64,000 nt of DNA from Thermosipho africanus Ob7 (GTDB taxonomy: Bacteria; Thermotogota; Thermotogae; Thermotogales; Fervidobacteriaceae): contig NZ_NKRG01000001.1 of assembly GCF_003351105.1 (NCBI RefSeq), positions 310,001 to 374,000 on the forward strand, written 5' to 3'. A program made the position numbers and the translations under genes. Positions 44,019 to 54,147 of this stretch are shown here, one piece after another; the first letter of the stretch is position 1; every line of letters starts with the position of its first letter. A model generated the notes under the pieces. The model made no database searches and was not told the DNA's origin. It worked only from the letters and a program-made list of their open reading frames with translations.

Positions 44019-46106
44019 TTGATTTTTGCTTTGGATGTAGGAACGAGAAAAATCGCTGGAATTTTAGCAACTTTGGAAGATGAAAAAATAGTAATTCATG
44101 ATGTGGTTATAAAAGAGCATGAACATAGAGCTATGCTCGATGGTCAAATTCATGATGTAGATAAAGTTGCAAGAGTTGTAAAAAAAGTAAAAGAAGAACT
44201 TGAGAAAAGAAATGATGTAAAATTGGAAAAAGTAGCAGTTGCGCTTGCAGGAAGATTTCTTCAAACTGCAATAGGAGAGTATGAAGAAGATATATCTCAA
44301 GTTAACGAAATAAATGATGAAGTTGTAACAAGGTTAGAATTATCTGCGGTGGATAATGCAGTTCAAAATATCCAGTCGGAAAATATGTACTGTGTAGGAT
44401 ATTCTGTTATAAGGTATGAATTGGATGGAAATTGGCTTAAGAACATAAGGGGGTTGCGTGGTAAAAAGGCAAGTTTACAGGTAGTAACAGCATTTTTACC
44501 GATTCAAGTTGTTGATGCAATGATTTCAGTTTTAAGAAAAGTAGATCTTGTAATGACTCACATGACATTGGAACCTATTGCTGCTATAAATGTTACAGTT
44601 CCTGAAGATTTAAGGATTTTAAACATTGCGCTTGTTGATGTTGGAGCAGGAACTAGTGATATTGCAATATCCAAAGAGGGGACAATTGTCGCATATGGTA
44701 TGGTTCCACTTGCAGGTGATGAAATTACAGAGGCAATTACTAAGACTTTGCTTGTTGATTTTTCAACAGCAGAAGAATTAAAGAGGTGGCTTTCAAGTAG
44801 TAGTAATGACGATAAGAAATTATATAGAAATATTTTAGATAAAGAAAAAGAAATAACAAGAGATGAACTGAAAAAATTAGTTTCTCCGGTAGTTCAAAAT
44901 ATTACTGATAAAGTTGCAGAAGAAATTTTAAGGTTAAATGGTCAAGCTCCTCAAGTTGTAATGGTAGTTGGAGGTGGCGCAAAGGTACCAGGTTTTGTAG
45001 AATCTTTGTCAGAAAAATTGGGAATAGAACTCGATAACATATCTTTAAAAAATGCAAAGAATTTAAATATTATTGATAACACAGGGATAATTGAGGGAAG
45101 TGAATTTGTTACACCTTTAGGTATTGCATATACCGCGCTTACAAGAAGTGGGACGATTTTTGAACAAGTTTTTGTTAATGATGAACCAATTCAACTTGTT
45201 GGATTTTCTGGTGGCCATACATTAAGTGACGTTTTGTTACAATGTGGATATTCTCTTTCAGAACTAATTGGTAAGCCATCGGAGTCAATTGTGCTTGAGG
45301 TAAATGGGAAAATGAAAATATTAAAAGGAGAGCTTCCAAAACCAGCACCGATATTTATAAATGGCAAAAAAGCAAGTTTAAGAGATAAAGTAAAACACGG
45401 TGATAGAATTTTTGTTGGTAAACCTTCTCAAAATTCTGGAAAAAAATATAGGTTGTATGACGTTGTACCACCAATTGAACTAGATTTTGGAAGTAAAATT
45501 GAGTATTATTATCCACCAGTAAATTTAAACGGCAATATAGTAAATGAAAATGTTGAATTGAATGATGGGGATATTATAAATTATGATCCAGTGTTTGTTG
45601 GAACCATAAGGGAAAATTTGGAGAAAAATCTTGCAAATGTAGAGTTTTTCTTTAATGATGTATATTTTGAAAGAAAGCAAGGAATTGTGAAAATATACAA
45701 GGGTGATTTGCAGCTTTCAGATAAAAATCAAGTTAATCCTGGTGAGAAATTGAGGGTTGTATTAGAAAAAAAACCTTTGAAAATTGCTGATATAACACAA
45801 GGAGAAATAAAAAGGGTAAAAATAAATTTGAATGGTAAAGAGGTTATCCTTGAAAAAGATTCGCTGCTTTATGAGGTAAATGGAGTAATTGTTAGTAAAG
45901 AGTATGAGATAAAAAATGGTGATAAGATATATTCAACAACCCCTGAAGATAGTTCAATAATAGTAGCTGATATATTTGCATATCTTGATGTTGATTTAAA
46001 GAAAATAAAGTCGTATCAACTTTTAAAAAATGGTCAAACTGCATTCTTTACAGAACCGTTGCAAGATGGAGATGAAGTAATTTTTACATATGAATTGAAG
46101 GGGTGA
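44019..46106 (+). CDS. FtsA-like actin-fold protein with C-terminal beta-grasp-like repeats
   Basis: 695 residues from a TTG start behind GGAGGTG. The first 390 residues are an FtsA/PilM-like ATPase: ALDVGTRKIAGIL at the start, the SHS2-type insert near 85-165, DVGAGTSDIAIS near 207 and VVGGGAKVPGF near 320. The remainder, unlike the short FtsA, has three units with NG, eleven residues, then GD (INGKK.. about 446, LNGN.. about 502, VNGV.. about 619). Long FtsA-like proteins of this kind occur in Clostridia. A role in membrane-linked assembly is likely; the partner is unknown. No ftsZ is adjacent. Confidence 0.8.
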   Translation: MIFALDVGTRKIAGILATLEDEKIVIHDVVIKEHEHRAMLDGQIHDVDKVARVVKKVKEELEKRNDVKLEKVAVALAGRFLQTAIGEYEEDISQVNEINDEVVTRLELSAVDNAVQNIQSENMYCVGYSVIRYELDGNWLKNIRGLRGKKASLQVVTAFLPIQVVDAMISVLRKVDLVMTHMTLEPIAAINVTVPEDLRILNIALVDVGAGTSDIAISKEGTIVAYGMVPLAGDEITEAITKTLLVDFSTAEELKRWLSSSSNDDKKLYRNILDKEKEITRDELKKLVSPVVQNITDKVAEEILRLNGQAPQVVMVVGGGAKVPGFVESLSEKLGIELDNISLKNAKNLNIIDNTGIIEGSEFVTPLGIAYTALTRSGTIFEQVFVNDEPIQLVGFSGGHTLSDVLLQCGYSLSELIGKPSESIVLEVNGKMKILKGELPKPAPIFINGKKASLRDKVKHGDRIFVGKPSQNSGKKYRLYDVVPPIELDFGSKIEYYYPPVNLNGNIVNENVELNDGDIINYDPVFVGTIRENLEKNLANVEFFFNDVYFERKQGIVKIYKGDLQLSDKNQVNPGEKLRVVLEKKPLKIADITQGEIKRVKINLNGKEVILEKDSLLYEVNGVIVSKEYEIKNGDKIYSTTPEDSSIIVADIFAYLDVDLKKIKSYQLLKNGQTAFFTEPLQDGDEVIFTYELKG

Positions 46107-46110
46107 AAGT

Positions 46111-46476
46111 ATGAATCTTGAAGAATTCAAAAAATTTAGAGAAAAAATGAATGAAAGAATTCTTGAAGAAGGGACTTTAAATACTAAGAGGTTTTTTAAC
46201 TTAGATGGAAATGTTTACAAAAAGGGTGCATTAGATGAGAAAACAAAGGAATTAATGGGACTTGTTGCTTCAATGGTTTTAAGGTGTGATGATTGTATTA
46301 CTTATCATATGATAAGGTGTGCACAACTTGGAGTTAGTGATGAAGAATTTTTTGAAACTTTTGATGTGGCATTGATAGTTGGAGGTTCAATAGTAATTCC
46401 TCATTTAAGACGTGCTGTTAAATTGCTTGAGGATATCAGGGAGATGCAAAAAAATGGGAAAGATGTTTCTATTTGA
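46111..46476 (+). CDS. carboxymuconolactone decarboxylase / AhpD-like protein
   Basis: 121 residues, all helical. The AhpD-type redox site is CDDCITYH (C-x2-C-x3-H) near residue 55. Such small proteins act as peroxide or disulfide reductases more often than as decarboxylases. The stop lies 22 bases inside polA. It also lies 4 bases after the FtsA-like gene, so it is part of the same transcript. Confidence 0.88.
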   Translation: MNLEEFKKFREKMNERILEEGTLNTKRFFNLDGNVYKKGALDEKTKELMGLVASMVLRCDDCITYHMIRCAQLGVSDEEFFETFDVALIVGGSIVIPHLRRAVKLLEDIREMQKNGKDVSI

Positions 46477-49132
46477 TGGAACTGGATTAGTATACAGAGC
46501 ATTTTATGCTATAGATCAATCTCTTCAAACTTCGTCTGGTTTACACACTAATGCTGTATACGGACTTACTAAAATGCTTATAAAATTTTTAAAAGAACAT
46601 ATCAGTATTGGAAAAGATGCTTGTGTTTTTGTTTTAGATTCAAAAGGTGGTAGCAAAAAAAGAAAGGATATTCTTGAAACATATAAAGCAAATAGGCCAT
46701 CAACGCCTGATTTACTTTTAGAGCAAATTCCATATGTAGAAGAACTTGTTGATGCTCTTGGAATAAAAGTTTTAAAAATAGAAGGCTTTGAAGCTGATGA
46801 CATTATTGCTACGCTTTCTAAAAAATTTGAAAGTGATTTTGAAAAGGTAAACATAATAACTGGAGATAAAGATCTTTTACAACTTGTTTCTGATAAGGTT
46901 TTTGTTTGGAGAGTAGAAAGAGGAATAACAGATTTGGTATTGTACGATAGAAATAAAGTGATTGAAAAATATGGAATCTACCCAGAACAATTCAAAGATT
47001 ATTTATCTCTTGTCGGTGATCAGATTGATAATATCCCAGGAGTTAAAGGAATAGGAAAGAAAACAGCTGTTTCGCTTTTGAAAAAATATAATAGCTTGGA
47101 AAATGTATTAAAAAATATTAACCTTTTGACGGAAAAATTAAGAAGGCTTTTGGAAGATTCAAAGGAAGATTTGCAAAAAAGTATAGAACTTGTGGAGTTG
47201 ATATATGATGTACCAATGGATGTGGAAAAAGATGAAATAATTTATAGAGGGTATAATCCAGATAAGCTTTTAAAGGTATTAAAAAAGTACGAATTTTCAT
47301 CTATAATTAAGGAGTTAAATTTACAAGAAAAATTAGAAAAGGAATATATACTGGTAGATAATGAAGATAAATTGAAAAAACTTGCAGAAGAGATAGAAAA
47401 ATACAAAACTTTTTCAATTGATACGGAAACAACTTCACTTGATCCATTTGAAGCTAAACTGGTTGGGATCTCTATTTCCACAATGGAAGGGAAGGCGTAT
47501 TATATTCCGGTGTCTCATTTTGGAGCTAAGAATATTTCCAAAAGTTTAATAGATAAATTTCTAAAACAAATTTTGCAAGAGAAGGATTATAATATCGTTG
47601 GTCAGAATTTAAAATTTGACTATGAGATTTTTAAAAGCATGGGTTTTTCTCCAAATGTTCCGCATTTTGATACGATGATTGCAGCCTATCTTTTAAATCC
47701 AGATGAAAAACGTTTTAATCTTGAAGAGCTATCCTTAAAATATTTAGGTTATAAAATGATCTCGTTTGATGAATTAGTAAATGAAAATGTACCATTGTTT
47801 GGAAATGACTTTTCGTATGTTCCACTAGAAAGAGCCGTTGAGTATTCCTGTGAAGATGCCGATGTGACATACAGAATATTTAGAAAGCTTGGTAGGAAGA
47901 TATATGAAAATGAGATGGAAAAGTTGTTTTACGAAATTGAGATGCCCTTAATTGATGTTCTTTCAGAAATGGAACTAAATGGAGTGTATTTTGATGAGGA
48001 ATATTTAAAAGAATTATCAAAAAAATATCAAGAAAAAATGGATGGAATTAAGGAAAAAGTTTTTGAGATAGCTGGTGAAACTTTCAATTTAAACTCTTCA
48101 ACTCAAGTAGCATATATACTATTTGAAAAATTAAATATTGCTCCTTACAAAAAAACAGCGACTGGTAAGTTTTCAACTAATGCGGAAGTTTTAGAAGAAC
48201 TTTCAAAAGAACATGAAATTGCAAAATTGTTGCTGGAGTATCGAAAGTATCAAAAATTAAAAAGTACATATATTGATTCAATACCGTTATCTATTAATCG
48301 AAAAACAAACAGGGTCCATACTACTTTTCATCAAACAGGAACTTCTACTGGAAGATTAAGTAGTTCAAATCCAAATTTGCAAAATCTTCCAACAAGAAGC
48401 GAAGAAGGAAAAGAAATAAGAAAAGCAGTAAGACCTCAAAGACAAGATTGGTGGATTTTAGGTGCTGACTATTCTCAGATAGAACTAAGGGTTTTAGCGC
48501 ATGTAAGTAAAGATGAAAATCTACTTAAAGCATTTAAAGAAGATTTAGATATTCATACAATTACTGCTGCCAAAATTTTTGGTGTTTCAGAGATGTTTGT
48601 TAGTGAACAAATGAGAAGAGTTGGAAAGATGGTAAATTTTGCAATTATTTATGGAGTTTCACCTTATGGTCTTTCAAAGAGAATTGGTCTTAGTGTTTCA
48701 GAGACTAAAAAAATAATAGATAACTATTTTAGATACTATAAAGGAGTTTTTGAATATTTAAAAAGGATGAAAGATGAAGCAAGGAAAAAAGGTTATGTTA
48801 CAACGCTTTTTGGAAGGCGCAGATATATTCCACAGTTAAGATCGAAAAATGGTAATAGAGTTCAAGAAGGAGAAAGAATAGCTGTAAACACTCCAATTCA
48901 AGGAACAGCAGCTGATATAATAAAGATAGCTATGATTAATATTCATAATAGATTGAAGAAGGAAAATCTACGTTCAAAAATGATATTGCAGGTTCATGAC
49001 GAGTTAGTTTTTGAAGTGCCCGATAATGAACTGGAGATTGTAAAAGATTTAGTAAGAGATGAGATGGAAAATGCAGTTAAGCTAGACGTTCCTTTAAAAG
49101 TAGATGTTTATTATGGAAAAGAGTGGGAATAA
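46454..49132 (+). CDS. polA: DNA polymerase I
   Basis: 892 residues. A 5' nuclease domain (LFDGTGLVYRAFYA, EGFEADDIIATL, GDQIDNIPGVKGIG) is followed by a 3'-5' exonuclease domain that keeps the metal residues (IDTETTSLDP, NLKFDYEIF, YSCEDADVTY) and then the polymerase (ADYSQIELR, RRVGKMVNFAIIYG, QVHDELVFE). The start MGKMFLFDGT matches the Thermotoga MARLFLFDGT, so upstream in-frame codons are excluded. The length and text fit the known Thermosipho africanus polymerase from memory. Retained exonuclease residues predict proofreading, unlike Taq. Confidence 0.98.
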   Translation: MGKMFLFDGTGLVYRAFYAIDQSLQTSSGLHTNAVYGLTKMLIKFLKEHISIGKDACVFVLDSKGGSKKRKDILETYKANRPSTPDLLLEQIPYVEELVDALGIKVLKIEGFEADDIIATLSKKFESDFEKVNIITGDKDLLQLVSDKVFVWRVERGITDLVLYDRNKVIEKYGIYPEQFKDYLSLVGDQIDNIPGVKGIGKKTAVSLLKKYNSLENVLKNINLLTEKLRRLLEDSKEDLQKSIELVELIYDVPMDVEKDEIIYRGYNPDKLLKVLKKYEFSSIIKELNLQEKLEKEYILVDNEDKLKKLAEEIEKYKTFSIDTETTSLDPFEAKLVGISISTMEGKAYYIPVSHFGAKNISKSLIDKFLKQILQEKDYNIVGQNLKFDYEIFKSMGFSPNVPHFDTMIAAYLLNPDEKRFNLEELSLKYLGYKMISFDELVNENVPLFGNDFSYVPLERAVEYSCEDADVTYRIFRKLGRKIYENEMEKLFYEIEMPLIDVLSEMELNGVYFDEEYLKELSKKYQEKMDGIKEKVFEIAGETFNLNSSTQVAYILFEKLNIAPYKKTATGKFSTNAEVLEELSKEHEIAKLLLEYRKYQKLKSTYIDSIPLSINRKTNRVHTTFHQTGTSTGRLSSSNPNLQNLPTRSEEGKEIRKAVRPQRQDWWILGADYSQIELRVLAHVSKDENLLKAFKEDLDIHTITAAKIFGVSEMFVSEQMRRVGKMVNFAIIYGVSPYGLSKRIGLSVSETKKIIDNYFRYYKGVFEYLKRMKDEARKKGYVTTLFGRRRYIPQLRSKNGNRVQEGERIAVNTPIQGTAADIIKIAMINIHNRLKKENLRSKMILQVHDELVFEVPDNELEIVKDLVRDEMENAVKLDVPLKVDVYYGKEWE

Positions 49133-50577
49133 TGGCTGGGGTAAAGGAATTTAAAGATCTAATAGAATTAAATGAATATGTTACAAAAAAAATAGAATTG
49201 ACGGGTCTTACAAGTGAGACCTTTAGGTTTTATGCAGATGTTGTTAGAGCCAATAACCATTCTACAGGTTTGTATATTGATGTTTCACAACCTTATACTG
49301 CAAAGAATGGAACAAGAAATATTGAAATTACTGTGTATGTACCTAGATATCTTGCACCAAAAATTTTGGAAGTTATAAAAGTTTCTAATGTTAAGGAACT
49401 TGTTGGGAAAAAATGGATTTTTCAAGGGAGACTTTCTTTTTTCAGAGATAGAATGAGTTTTACCTTCTATGCAGATACAATAGCTCCGATGGGAGAATCT
49501 GAGATTGAAAAAAGAAGAAAAGAAATATTGAAAGAGCTTGAGGTTAGAAATTTATTAATGAAAGAAAAGCATGATCTTTCTGAATTGCCACCAATAAAAA
49601 AGATTGCTATTATAACATCTAAAAGTGCAGCGGGTTACGAAGATTTTTTAAAAAACTTGACAGTTCATTATTTGTACCGCCCTATTGTTCACCTTTATGA
49701 ATCACCTATGCAAGGGGCACAGACTGCATCTGGTATTATTTTAGCGCTTAATCGTATAAGAAAATCGAATATAGACTATGATGTTGTTGTTATTGCTCGT
49801 GGCGGTGGTGCAAGAAGCGATCTGATGTATTTTGATGATTTGTCACTTGGAATAGAAATTGCAAAGTTTAATGAGTATTGTCCAATTTTATCGGGCATAG
49901 GTCATGAAAGAGATTTTACAATTCCAGATTATGTTGCCTGGAAGAGATTTGCTACTCCGACAGAAGTTGCAAGAGCTATATCAAAGCAAATAGAAGATAA
50001 TGTGAAAAAATTGGATGATAGTTATAATGACTTAAGGATTTTACTTTCTAATGTTTTTAAAATCTATGAGAGAACGGTAGAATTGGGTCTGATAGATTAT
50101 ATGAAGAAAGTTATAGGAAGCGATTTTATAAAGATAGTAAAAGATCTGGATGAAACTTATGAAAAGATTGAAAATTTTGTTAGTTACAAAATAAATGATT
50201 CATCTCAGAGACTATCTGAAGATTTTTTAAGGTTTATGTCTAATTCTCTTGAAAATAAGTTGAAATCCAAAAAGGACAGTGTTGAAAATTTTGAAAAAAT
50301 ACTTGAAAAAGATATATCAATTTTACTTTCAAATAAAGAGACAATGCTTAATGAAACATTTCAGGAGCTTTTAAAACGAGAAGAATTTGCACCACTTTTA
50401 TTTGGTGGGGCATTGGTTATGAAAAGTGGACATTTTGTAAAAAGCATTAGACAGATGAAAATAGGTGATAAGTTGGATTTATATTTGAAGGACGGAAAAG
50501 TAAAAACTAAGGTTGTAGCAGAGAAAAAAGTAAAAAAGGAGGAGCTTTATGGAGGACATACTCTCTTTAGAAGTTGA
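49132..50577 (+). CDS. xseA: exodeoxyribonuclease VII large subunit
   Basis: 481 residues. An N-terminal OB fold (about 15-110) precedes the catalytic domain, with IAIITSKSAAGYEDFL, VIARGGGARSDLMYFDD and LSGIGHERDFTIPDYVAWKRFATPTE, then a long helical coil. It degrades single-stranded DNA from both ends. The ATG shares its A with the polA stop (TAATG). The 3' end overlaps xseB by 29 bases. Confidence 0.95.
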   Translation: MAGVKEFKDLIELNEYVTKKIELTGLTSETFRFYADVVRANNHSTGLYIDVSQPYTAKNGTRNIEITVYVPRYLAPKILEVIKVSNVKELVGKKWIFQGRLSFFRDRMSFTFYADTIAPMGESEIEKRRKEILKELEVRNLLMKEKHDLSELPPIKKIAIITSKSAAGYEDFLKNLTVHYLYRPIVHLYESPMQGAQTASGIILALNRIRKSNIDYDVVVIARGGGARSDLMYFDDLSLGIEIAKFNEYCPILSGIGHERDFTIPDYVAWKRFATPTEVARAISKQIEDNVKKLDDSYNDLRILLSNVFKIYERTVELGLIDYMKKVIGSDFIKIVKDLDETYEKIENFVSYKINDSSQRLSEDFLRFMSNSLENKLKSKKDSVENFEKILEKDISILLSNKETMLNETFQELLKREEFAPLLFGGALVMKSGHFVKSIRQMKIGDKLDLYLKDGKVKTKVVAEKKVKKEELYGGHTLFRS

Positions 50578-50818
50578 AGATATGGAAAAATTGGATTTTA
50601 ATGAATTAGTTGAAAAAATAGAGATTGTAAAGAATTATTTTCATAAAAATGATGTTGATATTGAAGTTGCAATAAAGTTGTATGGAAAAGCAGTTGATTT
50701 ACTTGCAGTTGCAAGAAAAAAGCTTATAAATTTTAAAAAGGAGAAAGAGGAAATAGATAAAAAATATATGGAGTTTTTAGAGAGGTTAGAACAAGAAAAT
50801 GAAGAAGAATTGTTTTAA
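50549..50818 (+). CDS. xseB: exodeoxyribonuclease VII small subunit
   Basis: 89 residues. The XseB helical hairpin appears as FNELVEKIEIVKNYFHKNDVDIEVAIKLYGKAVDL-type spacing around residues 14-50, with a charged tail. It follows AAAGGAGGAG and overlaps xseA, which matches the fixed stoichiometric partnership. Confidence 0.92.
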   Translation: MEDILSLEVEDMEKLDFNELVEKIEIVKNYFHKNDVDIEVAIKLYGKAVDLLAVARKKLINFKKEKEEIDKKYMEFLERLEQENEEELF

Positions 50819-51347
50819 AAAAAGTTTTGAATTGTTTGGAAAATTCTTTATAACCTCCCTTTTTACTTTGGGAGGTGGTTATGCTATGGTTCCAGTTTTA
50901 AAAAGAAAATTTTCCAAGTATATCGATGAGGAAAAATTTGCAGAAATTTTATCTTTTGCACAATCAATGCCAGGGCCAATAGCTATAAATTTAGCTATAT
51001 TAATAGGCGAGCAAGTAATTGGATTTAGTGGGATATTGCTTTCTGTTTTAGGTGTGTTGATCCCTCCTGTGTCAATAATTATATTAGCAGGAAGTATAAT
51101 TGGAAAATATTCAGCCCAATTACATGGTTTTTTTGAGGGAGTTTATGCTTCTATAATAGGTCTGGTTCTTGGTGTTTTATATTCTATAATGAAAATTCAA
51201 AAGTGGAATCTTTTAAAAGTTATTATATTGTTATCCTCAGTCCTTTTTGCGGTATTTTTTAGAAAATTTTCAATATATATATTTATTTTTTTAGTGGGGA
51301 GTTTTTATTATGTTAAAAGAATTAATAAGGATAATAAAAAATGGTAA
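50799..51347 (+). CDS. chromate transporter family protein, single half-size domain
   Basis: 182 residues with about five to six hydrophobic helices. FFITSLFTLGGGYAMVPVLKRKF near 16 and FAQSMPGPIAINLAILIG near 52 are the CHR domain signatures. Full ChrA has two such domains, and short forms usually occur as adjacent pairs; here only one is present. A chromate role is not implied. It overlaps xseB by 20 bases and cobB by 38. Confidence 0.85.
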   Translation: MKKNCFKKSFELFGKFFITSLFTLGGGYAMVPVLKRKFSKYIDEEKFAEILSFAQSMPGPIAINLAILIGEQVIGFSGILLSVLGVLIPPVSIIILAGSIIGKYSAQLHGFFEGVYASIIGLVLGVLYSIMKIQKWNLLKVIILLSSVLFAVFFRKFSIYIFIFLVGSFYYVKRINKDNKKW

Positions 51348-52017
51348 TATTGTAGTTTTGACAGGAGCTGGTATAAGCACAAAGAGTGGAATACCAGATT
51401 TTAGAAGTAAAGATGGACTGTATCAAAAATATGGAGAGAAAATTTTTGATCTTCAATTTTTCTTTGAAAATCCTTCTGCTTTTTACGATTTTGTATGCAA
51501 AGAATTTCCAAAAATGTATGATGCAAAGCCAAATTTTGCTCATATGTTTCTTGCAAATCTTGAAAAAAATGGTTATATAAATGGTGTTATAACTCAAAAT
51601 ATTGATAATCTTCATTACAAAGCAGGCTCAAAAAATGTATTGGAACTACATGGAAATGCTACAAGATTTTACTGTACAAGGTGTGGAAAACAATCAAAAA
51701 ATATTTTTGATGGTTATATTTGTGAGTGTGGTGGATTAATAAGGCCAGATATTGTATTTTTTTCAGAAAGTGTAAGATATTTAGAAGAATCTTACGCTTT
51801 GATAGATAATTCAAGCACTTTAATTGTAGTTGGAAGCTCACTTCAAGTTTATCCTGCTGCGTATTTGCCAATTTATGCTAAAAAACAAAATAAGACTTTA
51901 GTGATAATAAATAAAGGTAAGACACCGTTAGATGATTATGCAGACATTATCATATATGATGATATAGTTGAAACATTTGAAAAAATTGCTAAATATTTTG
52001 AGGAGGTTGTTGATTGA
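51310..52017 (+). CDS. cobB: NAD-dependent protein deacylase, sirtuin
   Basis: 235 residues. NAD site GAGISTKSGIPDFRS near 18, TQNIDNLH with the catalytic His region LHGN near 115, and a zinc site of CTRC and CECG near 122-145. It removes acetyl or longer acyl groups from lysines. AGTGGGGAG precedes the ATG within the chromate-transporter-like gene. Confidence 0.95.
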   Translation: MLKELIRIIKNGNIVVLTGAGISTKSGIPDFRSKDGLYQKYGEKIFDLQFFFENPSAFYDFVCKEFPKMYDAKPNFAHMFLANLEKNGYINGVITQNIDNLHYKAGSKNVLELHGNATRFYCTRCGKQSKNIFDGYICECGGLIRPDIVFFSESVRYLEESYALIDNSSTLIVVGSSLQVYPAAYLPIYAKKQNKTLVIINKGKTPLDDYADIIIYDDIVETFEKIAKYFEEVVD

Positions 52018-53009
52018 AAAGATTATTATTAGTCTTATTTTTACTAGAGCTTTCAACGGTGCTCTTATCTATTCCGTTATATAGTTATAAATTAAGCGGT
52101 GTTGTGGTTTTTAGAAGTTTAGGCATAAAAATTAAACCGTTTTTTGAATATGATGAGGTGGAAGTTAAAGATTATTTTCCATTTGAACCTGAATTGATTA
52201 CCGTTAGAGAAGGTAGAAAAAAGCTGATTTTGATACATGGGATAGCTCCCAAAGAGGTAGATGAGAAGTTGGGGTTTTATAAAAAAAACATGATTGATAC
52301 TTTTAAAGAAATAATGCCAGATGATGTTGGTATATATTTTTTTCTTTATCCATCACTTTCGGTAGATTTACAATATTGTGCTAAAAAGCTGATTGAATTG
52401 ACAGATTCTTTTAAAGAAATTTATGTTTATGCACACAGCATGGGTGGGATTTTACTAAGATATGCTCTTCAAAATAAAGAGTTTTCAAGGAAGGTAAAAA
52501 TGGCAATTTTTGCAGGTACACCGCATATTGGAAGTCCACTAGCACAATTAATATTTTTAAAGACTAGTATTTTGAATTTTTTCACAACACCAAAAGTAGA
52601 GCTTATAAAGAGAGCGCTTTTACTTGCAAATTTTTTTAATGGTTATATTTTAGCACCAAATTATAAATATTTAATTTTTGGTAAAAAATTTCCTCCTATT
52701 CCTGATTATGTAAAAAGAGTAAATTTTGTTGGGAAATTAGAAGTTAGTGTTGAGAGTATTGATGATATTTTAAAATCAAATCCAATATATTTTACAGGAC
52801 TATATTTTTTAAAGTATATTGTGGATAATATTTATCCTGAGGATTCAATTTTTTTAGAAAATGACGGAATGGTTCCAGTTTTTAGTGCAACTCAAGATAG
52901 TGATATTAATTTTATATTTTATGGTGCAAATCATGCAGACCTTGCAATGAGGCGTGATATAATAGAAAAGGCAGCTGAGTTCTTTGGTTTTATTGGGGAG
53001 GGAGTTTAA
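52014..53009 (+). CDS. secreted alpha/beta-hydrolase, lipase-like
   Basis: 331 residues. The TTG start lies over the cobB stop behind GAGGAGG. A signal peptide (about 1-18) precedes an alpha/beta-hydrolase core with LILIHGIAP (oxyanion region near 70), the nucleophile elbow AHSMGG near 143, an acid in ENDGMVPV near 283 and a histidine in NHADL near 304. This order fits a triacylglycerol lipase or esterase acting outside the cytoplasm. Confidence 0.85.
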   Translation: MKRLLLVLFLLELSTVLLSIPLYSYKLSGVVVFRSLGIKIKPFFEYDEVEVKDYFPFEPELITVREGRKKLILIHGIAPKEVDEKLGFYKKNMIDTFKEIMPDDVGIYFFLYPSLSVDLQYCAKKLIELTDSFKEIYVYAHSMGGILLRYALQNKEFSRKVKMAIFAGTPHIGSPLAQLIFLKTSILNFFTTPKVELIKRALLLANFFNGYILAPNYKYLIFGKKFPPIPDYVKRVNFVGKLEVSVESIDDILKSNPIYFTGLYFLKYIVDNIYPEDSIFLENDGMVPVFSATQDSDINFIFYGANHADLAMRRDIIEKAAEFFGFIGEGV

Positions 53010-53485
53010 TGGGAAAACTTTTAGTAGCAGTAGTTTTGGTGTTATTAATAGCATTTAGCTGTACTTTAATGATTAAAACACCTTCTTTGCCTGGTAGTTT
53101 TTCATTAAAAAGTGCAATTAGTTTATTAGATAGCTTTGAATATCATTTGGTTGAGACAGGAGAGATAAATTCTTTGTATGGTGTGCAGCTAAATAGAGGA
53201 ATGTATGGAGTATTTAAAAATTTTGATGGAATGTTTTACGTATTTAAATATGAAGATGAAAAACTTACTAAAAATGATTGGAATAGATTGATAAAGACAT
53301 TTGGAAGTGTTTTGAAAATCAATTATTTTAAATTTAGTTTATTTGATAGAGGGTATTTGCAAACAAAGTTTGAAGACCTTAATGTTATTACATGGTGGAA
53401 AGGAAATTGGTTGTTTGTAATAACAGGGAATAATTCTAAAGAATTCTTTGAATATATAAATAAAGTGTATGGGATGATTCAATGA
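53009..53485 (+). CDS. putative lipoprotein of unknown function
   Basis: 158 residues. A signal sequence ends LIAFSC, which fits a lipobox with Cys18 as the lipid-modified residue. The mature part ([21 protein letters not shown]) is a small mixed domain that I do not recognise. The ATG lies at the stop of the lipase gene and the end overlaps rnhB by 4 bases. Co-transcription with the exported hydrolase suggests, but does not prove, a shared cell-envelope role. Confidence 0.7.
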   Translation: MGKLLVAVVLVLLIAFSCTLMIKTPSLPGSFSLKSAISLLDSFEYHLVETGEINSLYGVQLNRGMYGVFKNFDGMFYVFKYEDEKLTKNDWNRLIKTFGSVLKINYFKFSLFDRGYLQTKFEDLNVITWWKGNWLFVITGNNSKEFFEYINKVYGMIQ

Positions 53486-54147
53486 TGATAGTTGCAGGTG
53501 TCGATGAGGCAGGAAGAGGTCCATTATTTGGCCCTGTTGTAGCAGCTGCAGTAATTTTAAATGAAGAAATTGATGGACTAGATGATTCTAAAAAACTTAC
53601 TAGTAGAAAACGTGAAAAGTTGTTTTTGGAAATAATTAAAAAAAGCTATTTTGCAATTTCTATTGCAACTGCTGATGAGATTGATAAGTTTAATATTTTG
53701 CATGCTACAGAAATTGCAATGGACAGAGCTTTAGAAAGATTAAAGAAAAAAATTGATTTTGATATAGCATTTGTTGATGGAAAAAATTTAAATTTGAAAT
53801 TTCCTTTCAAATGTATTGTGAAAGGCGATTCATTAGTAAAGGAAATTTCTGCTGCATCAATATTAGCTAAAGTTGTTAGAGATAGGATAATTGTTTCATA
53901 TGCAAAAAAGTTTTCAAGTTATATGTTAGAGAAGCATAAAGGTTATCCAACGCAACTTCATTTAAAATTAATTAAAGAACATGGGTTGACTCCATTGCAT
54001 AGATTAACTTATAAACCTGTTATGGAATTATTAAGTATAACTCAACTTGAAGAATGGTATAAAAGTGGTATGATAGATGAAGAAAGGTATAAAAAAATAA
54101 TTAGCAAAATGGAGGTGCCTCTTTTTGGAATACAAGATACTAGATAA
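53482..54147 (+). CDS. rnhB: ribonuclease HII
   Basis: 221 residues. It has [20 protein letters not shown] (Asp and Glu metal ligands), the third acidic residue in FVDGKN, and the fourth in VVRDR, with [12 protein letters not shown] before it. It removes RNA from RNA:DNA hybrids and single ribonucleotides. It starts with consecutive ATGs. The 3' end overlaps thyX by 23 bases. Confidence 0.96.
   Translation: MMIVAGVDEAGRGPLFGPVVAAAVILNEEIDGLDDSKKLTSRKREKLFLEIIKKSYFAISIATADEIDKFNILHATEIAMDRALERLKKKIDFDIAFVDGKNLNLKFPFKCIVKGDSLVKEISAASILAKVVRDRIIVSYAKKFSSYMLEKHKGYPTQLHLKLIKEHGLTPLHRLTYKPVMELLSITQLEEWYKSGMIDEERYKKIISKMEVPLFGIQDTR

Noticed and set aside
50799-51347. Naming the gene chrA and inferring chromate resistance
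   Set aside because: Only one short domain is present and there is no chrB or reductase gene; the family name does not prove the substrate.
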